Shown: one piece after another, positions 1-13,388 of the stretch
Position numbering within the stretch: position 1 is the stretch's first letter
Layout of the letters: each line of letters starts with the position of its first letter
NCBI GenBank assembly: GCA_032871835.1
Contig: CM065295.1
Location: 64,911,687-64,975,686 of the forward strand
Source of the DNA: Dipteronia dyeriana
Taxonomy: Eukaryota; Streptophyta; Magnoliopsida; Sapindales; Sapindaceae
DNA: 64,000 bases
Direction: 5' to 3'
Notes under the pieces: generated by a model
What the model saw: only the letters and a program-made list of their open reading frames with translations
The model's database searches: none
Told to the model about the DNA's origin: nothing
Position numbers and translations under genes: made by a program

Positions 1-2028
1 TTTTTATTTTTATTTTTCGTAATTTTATTAATTTTTTTACATCTTTAATTATTTAACTACGATTAAACATTTATTTCATTAGTTTTGATTTTTATCTATT
101 TATATTTTTTTGTAGTAATTAATTTATTTTCCAAGTAAAAACAATAGTTATCTTATTTTTCATTTTTTTGAAACTAAGTTTAATTAATTTAATTTTTTCC
201 ATTTTTGTAGAATAATATATCATTTGTTATTATAAATTTTAATTTATATTTTATTTTTACAATAATTGAAATTGCTATTCTATTAATTTTCAATATCTTA
301 ATATTAATTTATTTTTTATTCTAATTAAATTTTTTATTCTTATTAGATAATGTAAATATAGCATTCGGCCATTAAGTTGACCGAAGTACTTCGCAAAAAA
401 TTACTCATTTTAGTCATAGTTAACACTTGCAAACTATTTGAAATTACACTAAATTAGAGGGACTTATTTGATAATTTCCCATTAAATTTAGAAAATTAAA
501 AAAAATGATAAAAATAAATAAAGAAACACTTAAAAGGGTAAAATATACGATGCGGTATATTATAATTATTTTCAATGAAATAGAAACTTAGTTTTTTTTT
601 TCTTTGAGAAAGAATGAGAATTGATGTTTGAGTATATGTAGAAAATAAAGTGAAAAGGAGGTGAGGTGGGTGGGTGGTGAATAGCAAAACATAGTTCCCA
701 AAGAAGGTATGAGCATAGAGCAAGGTAGGCAGGTGATTATGCATTGAATTACTAAATCATTTCATTTTTCAACAATCAATTAATCAATTTAATACACTAA
801 AGTTGATTATTTTAAAACACGAGGGCGTGCCCCCCAACTCTTGAAATCAGTGGATGAATATGTGTCATGTAGTCGGTTCGTTTCAATAAACTAGTACTCA
901 ATATAAAATTAACCGACATACTATTACTATTTTTACTGTTATAAATATCATTATAATTTAATGAAATTTAATCACCGTAAAGCAGGTTATACATCAAGAG
1001 AGTAATGTTTAGTTTCTAATTTTTTTTTCTAAAATTCTTTTCAAACAGTGTTGATATATAATACATTAACATCTTGTAAATCATTAGATTTTGAGTCGAG
1101 TGATATGATGTTGACACTTCACGTATCAATACCATTTATAAAAAAAAATTAAAAAACCTAATATTACTCAGTATAAAAAACAATATACTAATACAAACAA
1201 TTTATCTTATACTGTAATTAAACTCGTAAACAAATTATCACTACTCATATATACGAAATTTTATTATCTTACTAAGATTTATCGGATAACTTATCATAGA
1301 GTTAAAATATCATTGATCTGAACTAATGTTGAAGATTTTTTTTTTAAGCCAATATAATTTAGCATATCAAAATTCCCACATAAAATGTAAATGTGTAAAA
1401 TAATAATAATAATAATAAACCTAAATAATACTCTCAATTCAATACTAAATGTTGTATTAATTACTTAATTTAAGGAGCTACGTGGAAGAAACGCACTTGA
1501 TTGAACAGAGAGATTGGACACATGTACACATGCAGTACTCCAATTACCAATGTCATATCTTGTATTTTAAGATTATTGATTGCAAGTTTGTTACTGAATA
1601 ATTATATATATATACACATAAATTTTCACAAAATTATATATATACACATAAATTTTCACAACTAATGGAACTATACAAGGATATTAAATGTGAGTCACTC
1701 AATTTATATGTATATATATAGAGAGAGAGCAGTGTTAATCTCTGCGTTTATGATATAGGTTAACAATTGTATAATTACCATAATAAGAAACTATTTATTA
1801 TATAAATACATTTGTTACATAGATCGAATAAAAAGAACAATAAATACTTTCTTTTTAAGATTGTTAACTTGTGTCATTAGGAAACAGATTAATACTATCC
1901 ATAGACTGATCTCGAGAGGGAAAAAACATTACATACGATTATATGTTCAAAAACCCCTAGACAGTATCTAAAAATATATAAATAAATCTCGACCAAACAT
2001 CTTTCCACCAAGGAATCTAAGAAAAATC
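1..2028. other. AT-rich intergenic spacer
   Basis: I see no coding sequence here. The stretch is very AT-rich, with poly-T and poly-A tracts, a short (TAA)n run near 1400-1420 and an AG run near 1720. A tandem duplication of about 31 bp (AT-rich, ending in taaattttcaca) lies at 1600-1661. The short open frame at 496-744 on the - strand is low-complexity and resembles no family I know. Confidence 0.6.
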
Positions 2029-2217
2029 CTAAATCATCCCAATATAAGCAGCTTTACACCAAACCCGGTCATCCCGAGAATGATCCCAAACCAGGGTATC
2101 TTCAGAAGAAGAGATCACAATCCTATCAATCCGAAAACAAAGATCTAAAAAAACGGGCCCTAAAACTATCATTAAGGATCCACCTACTATCCTGGATGAA
2201 ATCAGAAACCCTCGCAC
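2029..2217 (-). pseudogene. LINE reverse-transcriptase C-terminal scrap (zf-RVT-like)
   Basis: This is a 62-residue open fragment on the - strand. It contains the pattern SSSEDTLVWDHSRD followed by CKAAYIG. That resembles the start of the zinc-binding region found after the reverse transcriptase in plant LINE ORF2 proteins (typically ...DxLxWxxSxDGxYSVKSAY). The glycine and several other positions of the motif are changed. No RT core is visible upstream, so this is a small truncated relic. An alternative is chance similarity of a short open frame. Confidence 0.45.
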
Positions 2218-5145
2218 GACAAGAACTGAAACTACTCTAATATGTGTCTAAACAACCTAGAGGGGTAAATGGGTTATTAATCGATTATTTACCAAGTTTT
2301 TCGATTAGTCAAGATTAATCATAAAAATCAAATGTAAGTGCGAAAACTAAGTGACACTTGATTGTTGCGTGGGAAACCCTCCAACCGGTAAAAACCCACG
2401 GGACTAGCATCGCTTGCCACTTAGTCCTAGAAACTCCACTAATTGAATATTTGTTTACAGCCTTAGTTGATATCCTAGCCACTATTCTCAAAGTTCATAA
2501 CAAACTATTCTACCTACATGCCTTTTTAAGTGGGTCTTGACAATTCTTGTGCAACTACCACATGCAGCCATAAGACTTGAACTCTAATAAAGAGAATTAA
2601 GTCTAAGTGAACATGTAACAATGTCCTAAATGCAATAGAGTGCAATACAACACACAATACACTTAACTGGAGAGATAGAAATGCAATATAACAATCCTTG
2701 TTATTAAAGATGTCTAAATGAATATACAAATAGGTTTAGCTAGATGTAGAAAAAACAATCTAACAATGCTAGCTATCTATCAACCCCAATCAATCATCAT
2801 GACTTCAAAGTATATGCATTTAAGATGAAGTCTTTGCAAACAAAATACAATAAATGAGATGTCTTGACTAATAGAACAATAAATGAAGTATAGTATTTGT
2901 TCTAACTTAAGAAGTGATGAAGACAATGAAAACCATGCTTTAATGATGGTCGAATATGTCAAATGCATATGGTTTTTGGGGGTAAAGAGACAATCTTTGT
3001 GATTTCTCTCTCTAGATAGTCTGAAATCCAGAGTTCTTGATGAACGAGGAAGTGTCATGGGCTATACAAAAGATCCTATCAAAACTACATCGTTTTGAAC
3101 AAGAATGGATTGTTACAATCAACATTACATGGTTGACCATGACGACAACCAACTGCGACAAGGGCAAACCAAATGTCATTAGAGTATCGTGGTCCCTTTT
3201 TCACGATGGCCCATGACAACACATGGACAGCGAAAACCAGTTGAGAAAACTTTATACCACTTTGTAGCGGTTCTCTATAACAACATAAATATAATGAAAA
3301 CCACTGGAAGGTTTTTTCTGATCGATTTTCACGGTGGTCTAAGACGACATATGAACCCCGTGAAATCCTCAGGAAGGAATGTTGCACCCATTTGTCAAGG
3401 TTTTTCAGATCTAGTCATGATGAAACAAAATGGGCGATTGAGAATAGAAAGGAAAATGTAAGAAGTAGGTAAGGAAAGAAGAATGATATTGACCACAGAA
3501 GTGAGAGTATGGATAGGTGCAAAGAAAATATGGAGTGAAGAAACAAAAAGCCTCATAACTTATAAGTTTTAAAATAGAGGCATAAACGAAAAATCACGTA
3601 GTCGTTTTGAGAACATTATAATTCATTTTTTTCAAAATGCATAGAAGTCAAGAATTTGTCATATCGAGAAATGATAACATATCAAGAGTTGGTGGAAGGA
3701 CGTCACGCCAAACGAAAGGTCATATGTTCAGCATTTCAAATGTTTGAGAGGTTAGATATAAAGCGCAGTTATTTAGGTCACAAGACGGCCCATTAATGCA
3801 ATATTTATTGTAAAAATCTTAATAAATCCATTATGGAGAGCTACTAACTCACCGAATGAAGAAGCTCTTTAGGGTGTATTGTTTAGGCTAGTTTTATTCG
3901 ACGTAACACATTATCACAGGGTCCGAAATTCACGAAACTAATTCTCCACGACACCAGGCCATGTTAGTTCGACATGTCGCGCATGACAACAGCGAGTTGA
4001 CAAGCAAAGAGCAGATCACCCATAAAGGAAACCTGCTCGTAAGAGAGCCCTTAAACAGGAGAGTTATCATGAACTCACCGCCCACATAGCAAATACAAAG
4101 TATCATTAATAACACAACGTATCTTCTACAATATTCAGCCACAGATTAGGCAAGATAATCACCAACAATCTAGCAGTTGACAAATTCATCAATAAATGTG
4201 AAGATTCAGAAGATTACTCCTACAAGGAACAAGGATATTAACATCATCAATGCATGAATACTTGAGTCACCAAGAATCTCGCCTAGATACAATCCTCCAA
4301 GGATCTGGCTTAGTATTAATCCTTGTTTGTATGCCAAGAGCCAGGGCAACACCTTAACCCCTATGTAAACATATGTATCAAGGAAAGAAGAAGAGGGACC
4401 GTAAGCCAAACATCGCTTGTAAAATTGTATTCATTCTTTCATAGTGAAGATTTCTCTTTCTCTCTCCAAAGTGAATGTGGTTTTTCTCTATTTAGGGATT
4501 TCCACATAAAAATCTTGGTGTCTTTGTTATTTTTACCAGTTATTTATATTTAATATTCATCTAACCAAATCACTTGCATAGCAAAAAGATAATCGAGATC
4601 ACACGTTGTTGGCTGATCCAGGCATTGATCAGCAAACGTGTTGTTGACTAGGTTTATCCGAAAATCGACGTCAATAGAAGTCTAGTGAGAATGTTTGTAT
4701 GTTGCTTGTCAACAGCTATTTTTGAGGAAAATAAAAAACAGGGTACAAATATAATCAGAGATCATTTATGTTTCTGTAGCCTATATCCTTCTCATGAGTC
4801 GAGAAAAATAGCTTTTACTATTTTAAAGTAAGAAGTGAAAATGTCATAGGAACCAAATTGCATCCTTAGAGACTTAAGTAAACATCCATGTACCTTGGGA
4901 GCCAAAGTAGAAAGCAAGTTTCACTAGTTTTTTACTTGTTTACGGAGCAATATGAGTTGGATAAGATAGGCAAAGCGTGGAGAAAAGTCTTTCTTTTCTT
5001 GTGGAGATTTATAGATTTGTCTATAAGGATCATCAATTCTCAAGGTTATATGATGTTGTTTAGTTTTATTTATTTCTTCTTCTATACTAGGTTTCATAAC
5101 CTAGACCTTGTCTTGAATCTTTCTCTTTGGTAATTGATATTATAA
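2218..5145. other. Spacer without intact genes, probably old retroelement debris
   Basis: There is no convincing coding sequence. Base composition is less AT-biased than in the first 2 kb, and several open frames of 60-100 codons on both strands resemble nothing I recognise. The stretch 3080-3460 has repeated themes (cacgatgg, acaacacatg, gaaaaccact) suggesting decayed repeats. Confidence 0.4.
4390..4640 (+). mobile_element. Possible LTR (R/U5-like) remnant
   Basis: A CT-rich leader (tttctctttctctctcc near 4450) is followed by a segment ending in cttggtgtctttgtta. This is the look of the R/U5 part of many plant Copia and Gypsy LTRs. A GATC-rich foldback (gctgatccaggcattgatcagc) follows at 4613-4634. 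I could not find a partner LTR, a primer-binding site or a target duplication, so this is a guess from texture only. Confidence 0.22.
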
Positions 5146-5325
5146 TGGCCTTGTTTGGCTAGGCTTTTAGAGAGTTTAAAAGCTCTTTTGGGGATCAAAA
5201 GTGGCTTTAGAACCCGTTTGGACAATTTGTCAAAAGAGCTTACGAAACTTGAAAGCTCTTTTGTCTAAAGCCAAGCCCAACTTGCTTCCAGTAAAAGAGC
5301 TTTCCAAAAGACCAGGAAGCTGAAA
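5146..5325. repeat. Foldback, MITE-like sequence rich in AAAAGAGCTTT
   Basis: The motif aaaagctctttt and its complement (aaaagagctt) recur at least five times in 180 bp on opposite strands, so the segment can fold on itself. The phrase cccgtttggacaa, common at the edges of plant MITEs, is inside. Clear ends and a target duplication were not found. Confidence 0.3.
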
Positions 5326-5789
5326 TTTTGTTTAATGAATCGTTCATATTGCCCTTTTTACCCTTCCTATTATAAATACCAAATAAAAAATTTTATTCGT
5401 ATCCTATCATACTCATTACACATAATCACGTTTTTCCCCATTTTCACATGAACCCTAGCTGAAATTTTTATCTAAAATCTCCTCAAATCCTTTATATGCT
5501 TAAGGTTTGCATAAAAATAACATAATTTCCATGGAAATTCAATAATTTCTCTCTCAAAACTCCATCATTGATACAGTTTCGTTCTCAAAATCGTCTTTTG
5601 CACTGATTTTTTGTGTTGTTTTTTGGTTTGTTGCTTCTAGTTTTAATGTTGTGCTAATTACCTGTGTTAGTAATTGGCTTTGAACTGTTAAAATAACAGA
5701 AGAAATTTCTCAAAAAATTTTGTAATTGTGTTGATTGAATTGAAATTTTAGGATAGGATTCTTGAAGAAGAAGAATAATAAGAAAATAA

Positions 5790-6392
5790 AATAGCAAGCT
5801 GGGGAATTCTTCTGCTGAAATTAGCACCTCCAAAGCATTACATTTTGAATAAAAAAAGAATCAACAACATTTCTTCATCCAAACTATTTATACGAAACTG
5901 TTCCACCTCCATTACCACCACCACCTCCTCTGTTGAACCCCCTGACCTCCCTCGTTTGGTTGAAACTGTTCGAATTTCTCTAACCCCTCACGGGTTTTTC
6001 ATTTTTTGGTGTTACAGGTTGAAGAATTAGCTCCTAAAATTCTACAAGTCATTGATTGGAATGCTCTACCAATGAGTTGAAGGTTTCTTACAAGTTGTGA
6101 ATTTTTTATATATTTTTTGGTCTAAAACCAACTTTTATTGCTAATGTGGCCATCTGGGTACAAGATAGGATACTTCATACTTGTGCTCGTTTTACATTCC
6201 TATATTTGTTAACACTCTCAATTCTTACTTCTTTGTTTCAAGTTTTCGTATTTGTTAGGTTGGGATTATCTTGTGATTATGATGGTGATGATTTTAAATT
6301 TTAAATGGGTAGGCTTAATTATGTTTTTTCATTGCAGCTTTGGACAACTTCAAGCTGTTGATTTTAACATAAGCTTGACCAGATATGGTGGA
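5790..6392 (+). pseudogene. GATC: GatC-like (glutamyl-tRNA(Gln) amidotransferase subunit C) relic
   Basis: GatC is the small subunit of the organellar GatCAB complex, which converts Glu-tRNA(Gln) to Gln-tRNA(Gln). Three exon-like blocks follow the family order. Block 1 (about 5800-5988) has a Ser/Thr-rich, transit-peptide-like N-terminus and then VEPPDLPRLVETVRISLTPH. Block 2 (about 6019-6058) reads VEELAPKILQVIDW. Block 3 (6338-6392), after an attgcag acceptor and before gtatgt, reads FGQLQAVDF. The usual start ATG is not obvious (ata at the expected place). The gap between blocks 1 and 2 is only about 30 nt, and block 2 lacks a good donor. The C-terminal part of the family (SVEPA... onward) is missing. 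I therefore read it as a truncated duplicate, not a working gene. The family assignment rests on the conserved ARISLTP and VIDWFGQLQ-like blocks. Confidence 0.65.
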
Positions 6393-7060
6393 GTATGTTT
6401 TCTTATTTTGGTTGTGTTCTTTTGATGATCAGATGGCAAAGAAGCATTTGATACTGAGAATTCAAGATCTGATCGATAAATTGGAAAATCAAAATGTGCT
6501 CTTAGAAAATTATTTATTTCTTTCTTTTTTATTTTTGTTTTTTGTTTGATTATTCATTAAGTGGGTTGTTACTTGCAATTTCAGTGTCTAGTTTTAGAAG
6601 ATGTCAACTCAGATTCGTATTTATATCATTGTATTTGTGGTATATTGGATTGTAATATTTTAGTAGAATTTTTATTATAGGATAAATCTGTATTATTTTA
6701 GTAGATTTTTCAAGGAAATATAATGGAAAAATGTTATATTATACCAAATAATAACTTTTTTATGAATTTTTATATACATATATTATTTACTCCGATTGTG
6801 GTCTAAATGTCATATATAACCTTTAGAACAAATATTAATATGTTGCAACCAAATAATTTCTTCTTTTGGCATATCATAATTAGAAGAGATTTTAAAATGT
6901 TTCAACCAACAATCGCATAAACTCTTCCTGTTAAGAAAGCTCTTTTGGAATATATCATCTGAACAATTACCGAAAATCTTTGGTTTTTTCTTCTTTTCTT
7001 CTACGGTCAAAGCGGAAAGTAAAAGTTATCGCAAAGGGGTATTGTTTATTTGCTATGTAG
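6393..7060. other. Spacer between GatC and OPR relics
   Basis: An open stretch from 6432 begins MAKKHLILRIQDLIDKLENQ. It has coiled-coil character and could be an exon scrap of another gene, but I cannot name it. The rest is AT-rich with no coding signal. Confidence 0.4.
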
Positions 7061-7594
<534 letters not shown>

Positions 7595-7639
7595 TTTAAA
7601 ATTAATTTCTTTTCATAGGGAAGTTACATGTATCATCTA

Positions 7640-7890
7640 TTTAGTGTTATTAATAAATATTTAATTTTGTAATATTAAGTTATTAATTTATCATATCATA
7701 ATATATACCAATTAATAAATTTACTTGGTAATTTCAAAAGACATTAATATTAATTAATTAATTAATCAAATTATCATTTATGATTTAAAATTTTGACATT
7801 AAATAATTAATTTATCATATTATAATATATACTAATTAATTAAATTACCATGTAATTTTAAAAGACATTAATATTAATTAATCACGTTAT
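7640..7890. repeat. Tandem duplication of about 115 bp, AT-rich
   Basis: The block around ttaatttatcatatcataatatatac...ttaaaagacattaatattaatt occurs twice in direct orientation (about 7675-7760 and 7800-7885) with small differences. It lies directly 3' of the OPR relic. Confidence 0.6.
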
Positions 7891-7904
7891 CATATTAACC
7901 ATAC

Positions 7905-7907
<3 letters not shown>

Positions 7908-7956
<49 letters not shown>
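7908..7956. repeat. (TA)n microsatellite
   Basis: About 24 uninterrupted AT dinucleotides. Confidence 0.95.
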
Positions 7957-7958
<2 letters not shown>

Positions 7959-8439
7959 TTCTTCATTTTGTTTATAACATTATATATAACACTTCTAAAG
8001 TTAGATCTTCACTCTGCTTTCCTGCCCATCTTTCACTCCAAAAATATTAAAACACATTTCAACCTCCAACATTCTTATTTAGGTTCACTAGAGATGTTCT
8101 TAGAGTTCCATCCTCATTTGATTTGGAAACTTTGAGAAAATATTAGTGTTTATCTTTCATTTCTACCAATAATGATTTTAATCGGTTAATATTTGACTTT
8201 TCTTGCTCAATCAATTAGTTTTGGTGTCAAAAAAATTGATTAGAGATGAACATGTGAGTCTTGCATTTGGGTTTGTCATTGGGTCAACACAACGGTAAAA
8301 TCATCGGGTCAGGTTTCCCCCGGTTGGTGTTACCATCGAGTTGTGACTCATTGACGGTTTTGTTTCCATCAGGGTCAACCTAATAGAAAGTTTACTTTTG
8401 TTTCCAAAGCCCATCACCCGGACTTCCATAAAAAGGACT

Positions 8440-8585
8440 CTTTTTTGACATATTACAATAATCCAAGTTTTGGGAAAGTGAGAATAAGGGATCGACTCGA
8501 ATCTACAACCGCACAGGTGTAGGTGAGAGGAAAAGCACTAAACCAACCTTCTCTTGTCCAAAAAAAAAACCGAAGACTCTTGCTA
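8440..8585 (-). mobile_element. tRNA-like SINE fragment
   Basis: Read on the - strand, the segment contains gttggtttagtgc (box-A-like) and, about 45 nt later, tgtagattcgagtcgatcc (box-B-like, consensus GGTTCGANNCC). This spacing is typical of tRNA-derived SINE heads. No target duplication was identified. It may be a truncated copy. Confidence 0.4.
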
Positions 8586-8899
8586 TGCAAGTATTCATAA
8601 TTAATGTCCCAACGCCCGCCAAAAGCATTGCTAGTTCTAGCGCATGTTGGAGGTTGTTCAATCTGACCAGAGTACCAGACAAGCAACATTGAACATAAAC
8701 TACAGTTGAGCAACGGATTTTGACAAAGTGAATGTAAGAATAAAAGGATACTACTACAGTTTTTTATGTAAAGGTAACAACCCAAAATGCAGGGCTAGTA
8801 ATTAGTTTTTATCACGAGCCTATTCTAGCATGAATACTTCGACAGAGCCTCTATGCAGTAAAAGAATTAACAGTAATAGCTGAAGAGAAAAAAAAAACC

Positions 8900-10454
8900 A
8901 TGGAGAAAGCTATAGCGAATCTTACAAAATTAGCTCTTTTTCTTGTGATTGTAGAGCTTCTTGTGTATGTTCATGGCCAAGCAAGTTCTGCTCCTCTAAC
9001 ACCAGCTCTGTTCATCTTCGGTGACTCTTTGATCGACAGTGGAAACAACAATTACATCCCAACAATGGCAAAAGCAGACTATTTCCCTTATGGGGTCGAT
9101 TTTGGCCTTCCTACAGGCCCCTCACTGCTGCTGATTATGCAGGTATCTACATAACATAACACTTATGCATCATTCTCTCAGAAGGGTTTCACTAGTACCT
9201 GTTTATGCTAAGAATGTTATTTGAGTTGCAGACTTCTTTTATCGAACTCATTTATTTTTTCCACTTCCTTGTAAATTGTATCACTCTACCTTGGTTTGCC
9301 ATTGATTCCACCGTATCTATCTCCACTATCAAAAGGAAGAAACTTCCTGAATGGACTCAACTATGCATCTGCTGCAGCTGGAATTCTCGACGAAACAGGG
9401 CAGCATTTTGTAAGTTTATCTAAAAGTTGCAGTATTAAAAAATTTGCTCAATTATTACCACTTTCATAGCATACAACCATCAAAATTCAGCCCCACTAAT
9501 TTTAATTTTATAGGGGAATTAAACATTTTACATTCATAAATGCTATATACATTTGAATGTAACTTCTTTCAGGGAGCAAGGATACCATTTAATGGACAAA
9601 TATCACAATTTGAGACCACTATCAGGCTGCATCTACAATTATTTTTCGAAAACCCTGATATGCTGAACCAGTACTTGGCAAAATCAGTATTCCTGATCAA
9701 TGTAGGCCGCAATGACTCTATCAACAATTATCTCCAACCAAACAGGTATCATAGCAGCCAAATCTATAGTGAAGAGGTTTTTGCAGATCTCCTAATCCAC
9801 AAATTTAAAGTTAAGTTTTGTTAGTGTGCGTGTTTCTCTTGTATCCTATTTTGTATTATGAATCATGAAATAATTATGCTGACGATATATCTGTTTAGTG
9901 TTTACATTCATATTCACAGAAAATATGACTTTCAACTCTACTAAATTCCGTACATTTTCTTGAGGTAATACAATGACCAATATTTGGTAGTTGGCAGTTG
10001 ACACATGTTACAGAATTAACCTAGATAATGTCTCAAAAGGGATGGCCTGAATTGAATAACTAAGGAATGTTACCTGACAAATCACTGCACTAAATTCTCC
10101 CAAATATCCATTAGCTAGCTGGCAAAACCTGCACAAGAAGGAAAGAGAAAACGGGAAAGGGAAAATTATATAGATCCAATTTTATTAACATAGAATATGC
10201 TGGTTTTCATGCAATACTTCTCTCTCAGAAAAATATTTCTAATAGCTAACAGAGCATGTTGTGGCAATGGGAGATATGGAGGAGATCTTACCTGCCTTCC
10301 TCTGCAGCAACCGTGCACTAACAGAAGTCAATACATCTTCTGGGATTCTTTCCATCCAACCCAAGCAGTCAATGCAATTGTAGCTAAGAGCTGCTACGGC
10401 AAGTTTGCAACCAATTGCTACCCTATAAGCATAGACTACCTTGCACAACTATAA
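8900..10454 (+). pseudogene. GDSL-type esterase/lipase, exon-deleted copy
   Basis: GDSL lipases are secreted SGNH hydrolases acting on lipid esters, often at the cell surface. Exon 1 starts at ATG 8900 with a hydrophobic signal peptide (residues 5-28) and block I FGDSLIDSGNN carrying the nucleophile Ser. Exon 2 (about 9280-9411) has the block II glycine in NYASAAAGIL. Exon 3 (9573 to about 9810) has block III in INVGRNDSINNYL with the oxyanion Asn; family members usually have GSNDYINNYL, so S and Y are changed. The last exon (about 10240-10454) reads NRACCGNGRYGG..LTCLPLQ and ends with block V WDSFHPTQAVN holding the catalytic Asp and His. The end of exon 1 has a frame-shifting microdeletion after FGLPTG (near 9119), where about five residues are missing. 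The exon expected between 9815 and 10240 (the LGARK..GPLGC segment) is absent. The catalytic residues survive, but a normal full-length protein cannot be made. Confidence 0.8.
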
Positions 10455-11287
10455 AGGGCAAGAAAAACGAAAAGAAGAATCCAATGTGAAACAAGCCTTA
10501 ACTTCTATTAGCACTCTATTTTCTCTGTGGATAACGCTTTCAAGGTATTTATGGCATGGCCACTCTATCTATTGAAAGCTTCATACCAAAGTTATAGAAC
10601 ATAATTCTTCCTTCAGTAAGATAACTGTTGTTTGTCTGACTATAAAGTAGATCATTTGATCCGTAGAAAAGAATCATCTCTAACGTAAACAGACACCGCA
10701 ACATATAACCTCGTTCTATGGCTACCAAACTAGCTGGAAATTAAAGCACCCAAAAGTACAGTTTAATTCACTGTGAACTGCCATTTTGAATAGAAGCTCA
10801 AGTCAAATCACTTTGCCCATGATGCACTCTATCTCTACAATAGCGACTCTTGGTGCTGCATTTGACAAGCAAATTTTTACAAACTAATTACCAGGGGAAC
10901 AATTAGTTGCAGTTTGTCCAAGACAAACAGTATGCTGGTCAACGCATTACTCATCATAATCAACTTCATATCTAAATATATCAATTTTTTCTTTTGTTTG
11001 ATAGAAACAATAAATCTTTTTTGCAAAAGAATACATGTGAACAAATAGTCCACTAAACAGAACGTTATAATACAAAGATCGACCTATCAGAAAATGTTTT
11101 CTCAAATCTCCATCCCAGCTCCATAACTATATGAATTTGAGAAGCAATGGTCACACATCATTCCAGAATCTTGTCCTCGACTAAAAAATAAAAAGCATTT
11201 CCTACATAAGCCTTGGAAAATCAAAATCTCAACCAATCAGGAAGAAAAAAAAAAGGCAAGAGCTAACTCAAAAGAAACCTATAATAT
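10455..11287. other. Spacer 3' of the GDSL relic
   Basis: The stretch may include the old 3'-UTR. I see no open reading frame of interest and no repeat structure. Confidence 0.5.
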
Positions 11288-11296
11288 AAGTGACAG

Positions 11297-11511
11297 TGGG
11301 TTGAACCCATGAGGGATTTGTAGAATGGTTAGGCTTGTGATTTTCTCCCACAAGGTCAGGCAATCGAATCCCCTCATTGGTACCTACATGACGACATGGC
11401 CAAAGGTCATAATTTCCTTGTTACTTATAGATTGTAGGGTTCAACGGGGACCTAGTTTCGAACTCAAGTTTACTACGTGGTTTCAAGGGATTTCGGGGGG
11501 GTAATAAAAAA
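11297..11511 (+). mobile_element. SINE copy 1 (tRNA-derived), with target-site duplication
   Basis: This is a 215-bp element flanked by the 9-bp direct repeat aagtgacag (11288-11296 and 11512-11520) and ending in an A-rich tail. Near the 5' end are a box-A-like tagaatggttagg and a box-B-like caatcgaatcccc. The body (catggccaaagg..ttgtagggttc..gtttcgaa) matches a second copy at 30041-30240. The tRNA-like head, A-rich tail and target duplication define a SINE. It lies between the GDSL relic and the 3' end of the F-box gene. Confidence 0.8.
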
Positions 11512-11748
11512 AAGTGACAGAAGTTCAAGACGTATTAACAAAGGTCCAAGACCATATAATCATATAAATTAATTGACATTAACAAAAATCAGCAAGTTAC
11601 AAATGCTCAAAATAGGTAGCTTGCATGTGTTAAACAATTTCAAGAAGTGTACAAGGCTTTTTGCCCAAAAAAAAAAAAGGGAAGAAAAAAGAAAAGGATT
11701 TTCTTACTATCCTTTCACAGACATCACCATCATCCATAAAGTACATCA

Positions 11749-11754
11749 TTTATT
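11749..11754 (-). terminator. Candidate poly(A) signal of the F-box gene
   Basis: AATAAA on the - strand, about 330 nt downstream of the F-box stop codon. The position is plausible for a plant 3'-UTR. Only the hexamer is seen, so the assignment is weak. Confidence 0.3.
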
Positions 11755-12081
11755 AAGTCCAGCTCAGTTCAATTTATCAAAGTACAACAGTCCTGTGTCC
11801 ACAGAGCCCCAGTACAACATGAGATTAAGAACTGTTTTTTTTTTTACATCTTGACGGAAAAACCTGCTCAGAAGGGCTGCACCCATAATACTGATGCAGA
11901 TTGCAGCATGCAACTGTACTAGTAGTGAACTTGAATTATGAATAAGCCAGAAAGTGAAAAAAATAAAACTCTTATGTGCGATACAAAGGATTCGGTAAAC
12001 AAACAGATGAATTGATATCGATGGCCCTCATAATCCTCTCAATAGCATGCAAACTGGACGCCACAAATTGAAACCCCCTAC

Positions 12082-13377
12082 TCAGTAGATGGAAGCATCA
12101 AATCTCGGTTCATAAAAACAGACCTGGCTGTTGTATGACTGATGAGCACACCCAGCAATCCAAGACCAAACCTTCTTATCCACATCATAAATAAGGCCCT
12201 TCCCTTGGTTCCACGATGTGAAGCAGATCAAGTTATCTTGTCCAAAACACTCGAACCTTTCAGCTGATAGCCTCAATAAAACTCGAAAATATTTTGGCGG
12301 CATCCTACTTATCTCTACCCACATAACCTTTGCATGATCCAATTCCCAAATTCTCATACTCTGAAGAGTACTATAGAGGCCGATCCTTCCAACCAGAAAC
12401 AGACGCTTTTGTGTTCCGGCAACCAAGTACCCATCCAACAAAGACCGAGGGAATTTAGCCGGAATGTGTTCCCAGTAACCTGTGTCCAGCCGGTACATCA
12501 TCAAACCAAGTGGGGAAAGGGTTTCTAAATATAATCGGGAGTCGCAATATGCCATCTTTGAGGAGCAAAGATTAACCAGGGGCATTATCTGGTGGACCAA
12601 CCATCTGTTGAGCTTTGAATCATATACTTCAGTGGGTAATGAGTTGTCACCATATATATCACTAGTGGCAATCACTTTGAATGAGCGGTCCATCCGATCT
12701 ACAACCATTATCAACTGTCTTTGTTGATTATAATGCATGCTTGGCAGTGTCCTCCAAGCTTGTGTGAGTGGATTGCAAACTAACGTTTTGAAAGTTAGCC
12801 CATCAAGCCCAGAAAAACAAACAAGACCACCTGAAGAACCAACCAACCAGAATGCCCACTGTGGTAAAAAACTAAATGGAATCCTATACCAAATTTTCAA
12901 TGGCAAGCTAAAAACTGAGCATTGTGGTGTCTGTGAGTTCTTCCAAAATGTGAGAAGGCAAGGTCCATGAGATGGAACTCGGGAGTGAAATTTAAGAAAA
13001 CTACTATCTTGAAGAATTGAGTTCCACCGTTTACAAACAGAACGTAACCGAAAGATCATAAAGGGAGGAACTCTAGCCAAAATCTCATTCAACAAGTCTT
13101 CGGGCAACATTGCCCAAATGTTATCTTCCATACGAACATCCGGATGAATTGCCTTACCAAATGTAGACACTGTTTCCTCATCTAAACCACGAGGCTTGGT
13201 CTTAACTACCTTTTGCCTAGATGGGCTAGTATTCCTCGAACCTACACGACCAATCGGGCTCGTATTCCTTGAACTACCACCCCGAATAGGTGAGACCTGC
13301 TTAGGACACCTCTCTTGGGAACTGGACACTCCTGACCCAGAATCAGAAGATCCCCCACCAACAACAACACCATCCAT
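12082..13377 (-). CDS. F-box/kelch-repeat protein (At5g15710-like)
   Basis: This is a complete single-exon coding sequence of 431 residues (TGA at 12082-12084). I chose ATG 13375-13377 (MDGVVVGGG); the upstream in-frame codon at 13395 is TTG, and a splice acceptor (gttag) lies just upstream. Residues 1-75 are a Gly/Ser/Arg-rich low-complexity N-terminus with three RNTSPxR-like repeats, possibly phosphorylated. The F-box follows at about 85-130 ([17 protein letters not shown] and then [14 protein letters not shown]), the surface that binds SKP1/ASK in an SCF ubiquitin ligase. The remaining 300 residues form an F-box-associated/kelch-like beta-propeller that should bind the substrate, with the typical [21 protein letters not shown] and [19 protein letters not shown] blades. 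Length and architecture match the Arabidopsis At5g15710 family. The substrate is unknown. No lesion is seen, so it is probably functional. Confidence 0.93.
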   Translation of the reverse strand: MDGVVVGGGSSDSGSGVSSSQERCPKQVSPIRGGSSRNTSPIGRVGSRNTSPSRQKVVKTKPRGLDEETVSTFGKAIHPDVRMEDNIWAMLPEDLLNEILARVPPFMIFRLRSVCKRWNSILQDSSFLKFHSRVPSHGPCLLTFWKNSQTPQCSVFSLPLKIWYRIPFSFLPQWAFWLVGSSGGLVCFSGLDGLTFKTLVCNPLTQAWRTLPSMHYNQQRQLIMVVDRMDRSFKVIATSDIYGDNSLPTEVYDSKLNRWLVHQIMPLVNLCSSKMAYCDSRLYLETLSPLGLMMYRLDTGYWEHIPAKFPRSLLDGYLVAGTQKRLFLVGRIGLYSTLQSMRIWELDHAKVMWVEISRMPPKYFRVLLRLSAERFECFGQDNLICFTSWNQGKGLIYDVDKKVWSWIAGCAHQSYNSQVCFYEPRFDASIY

Positions 13378-13388
13378 AGTATACAGTC

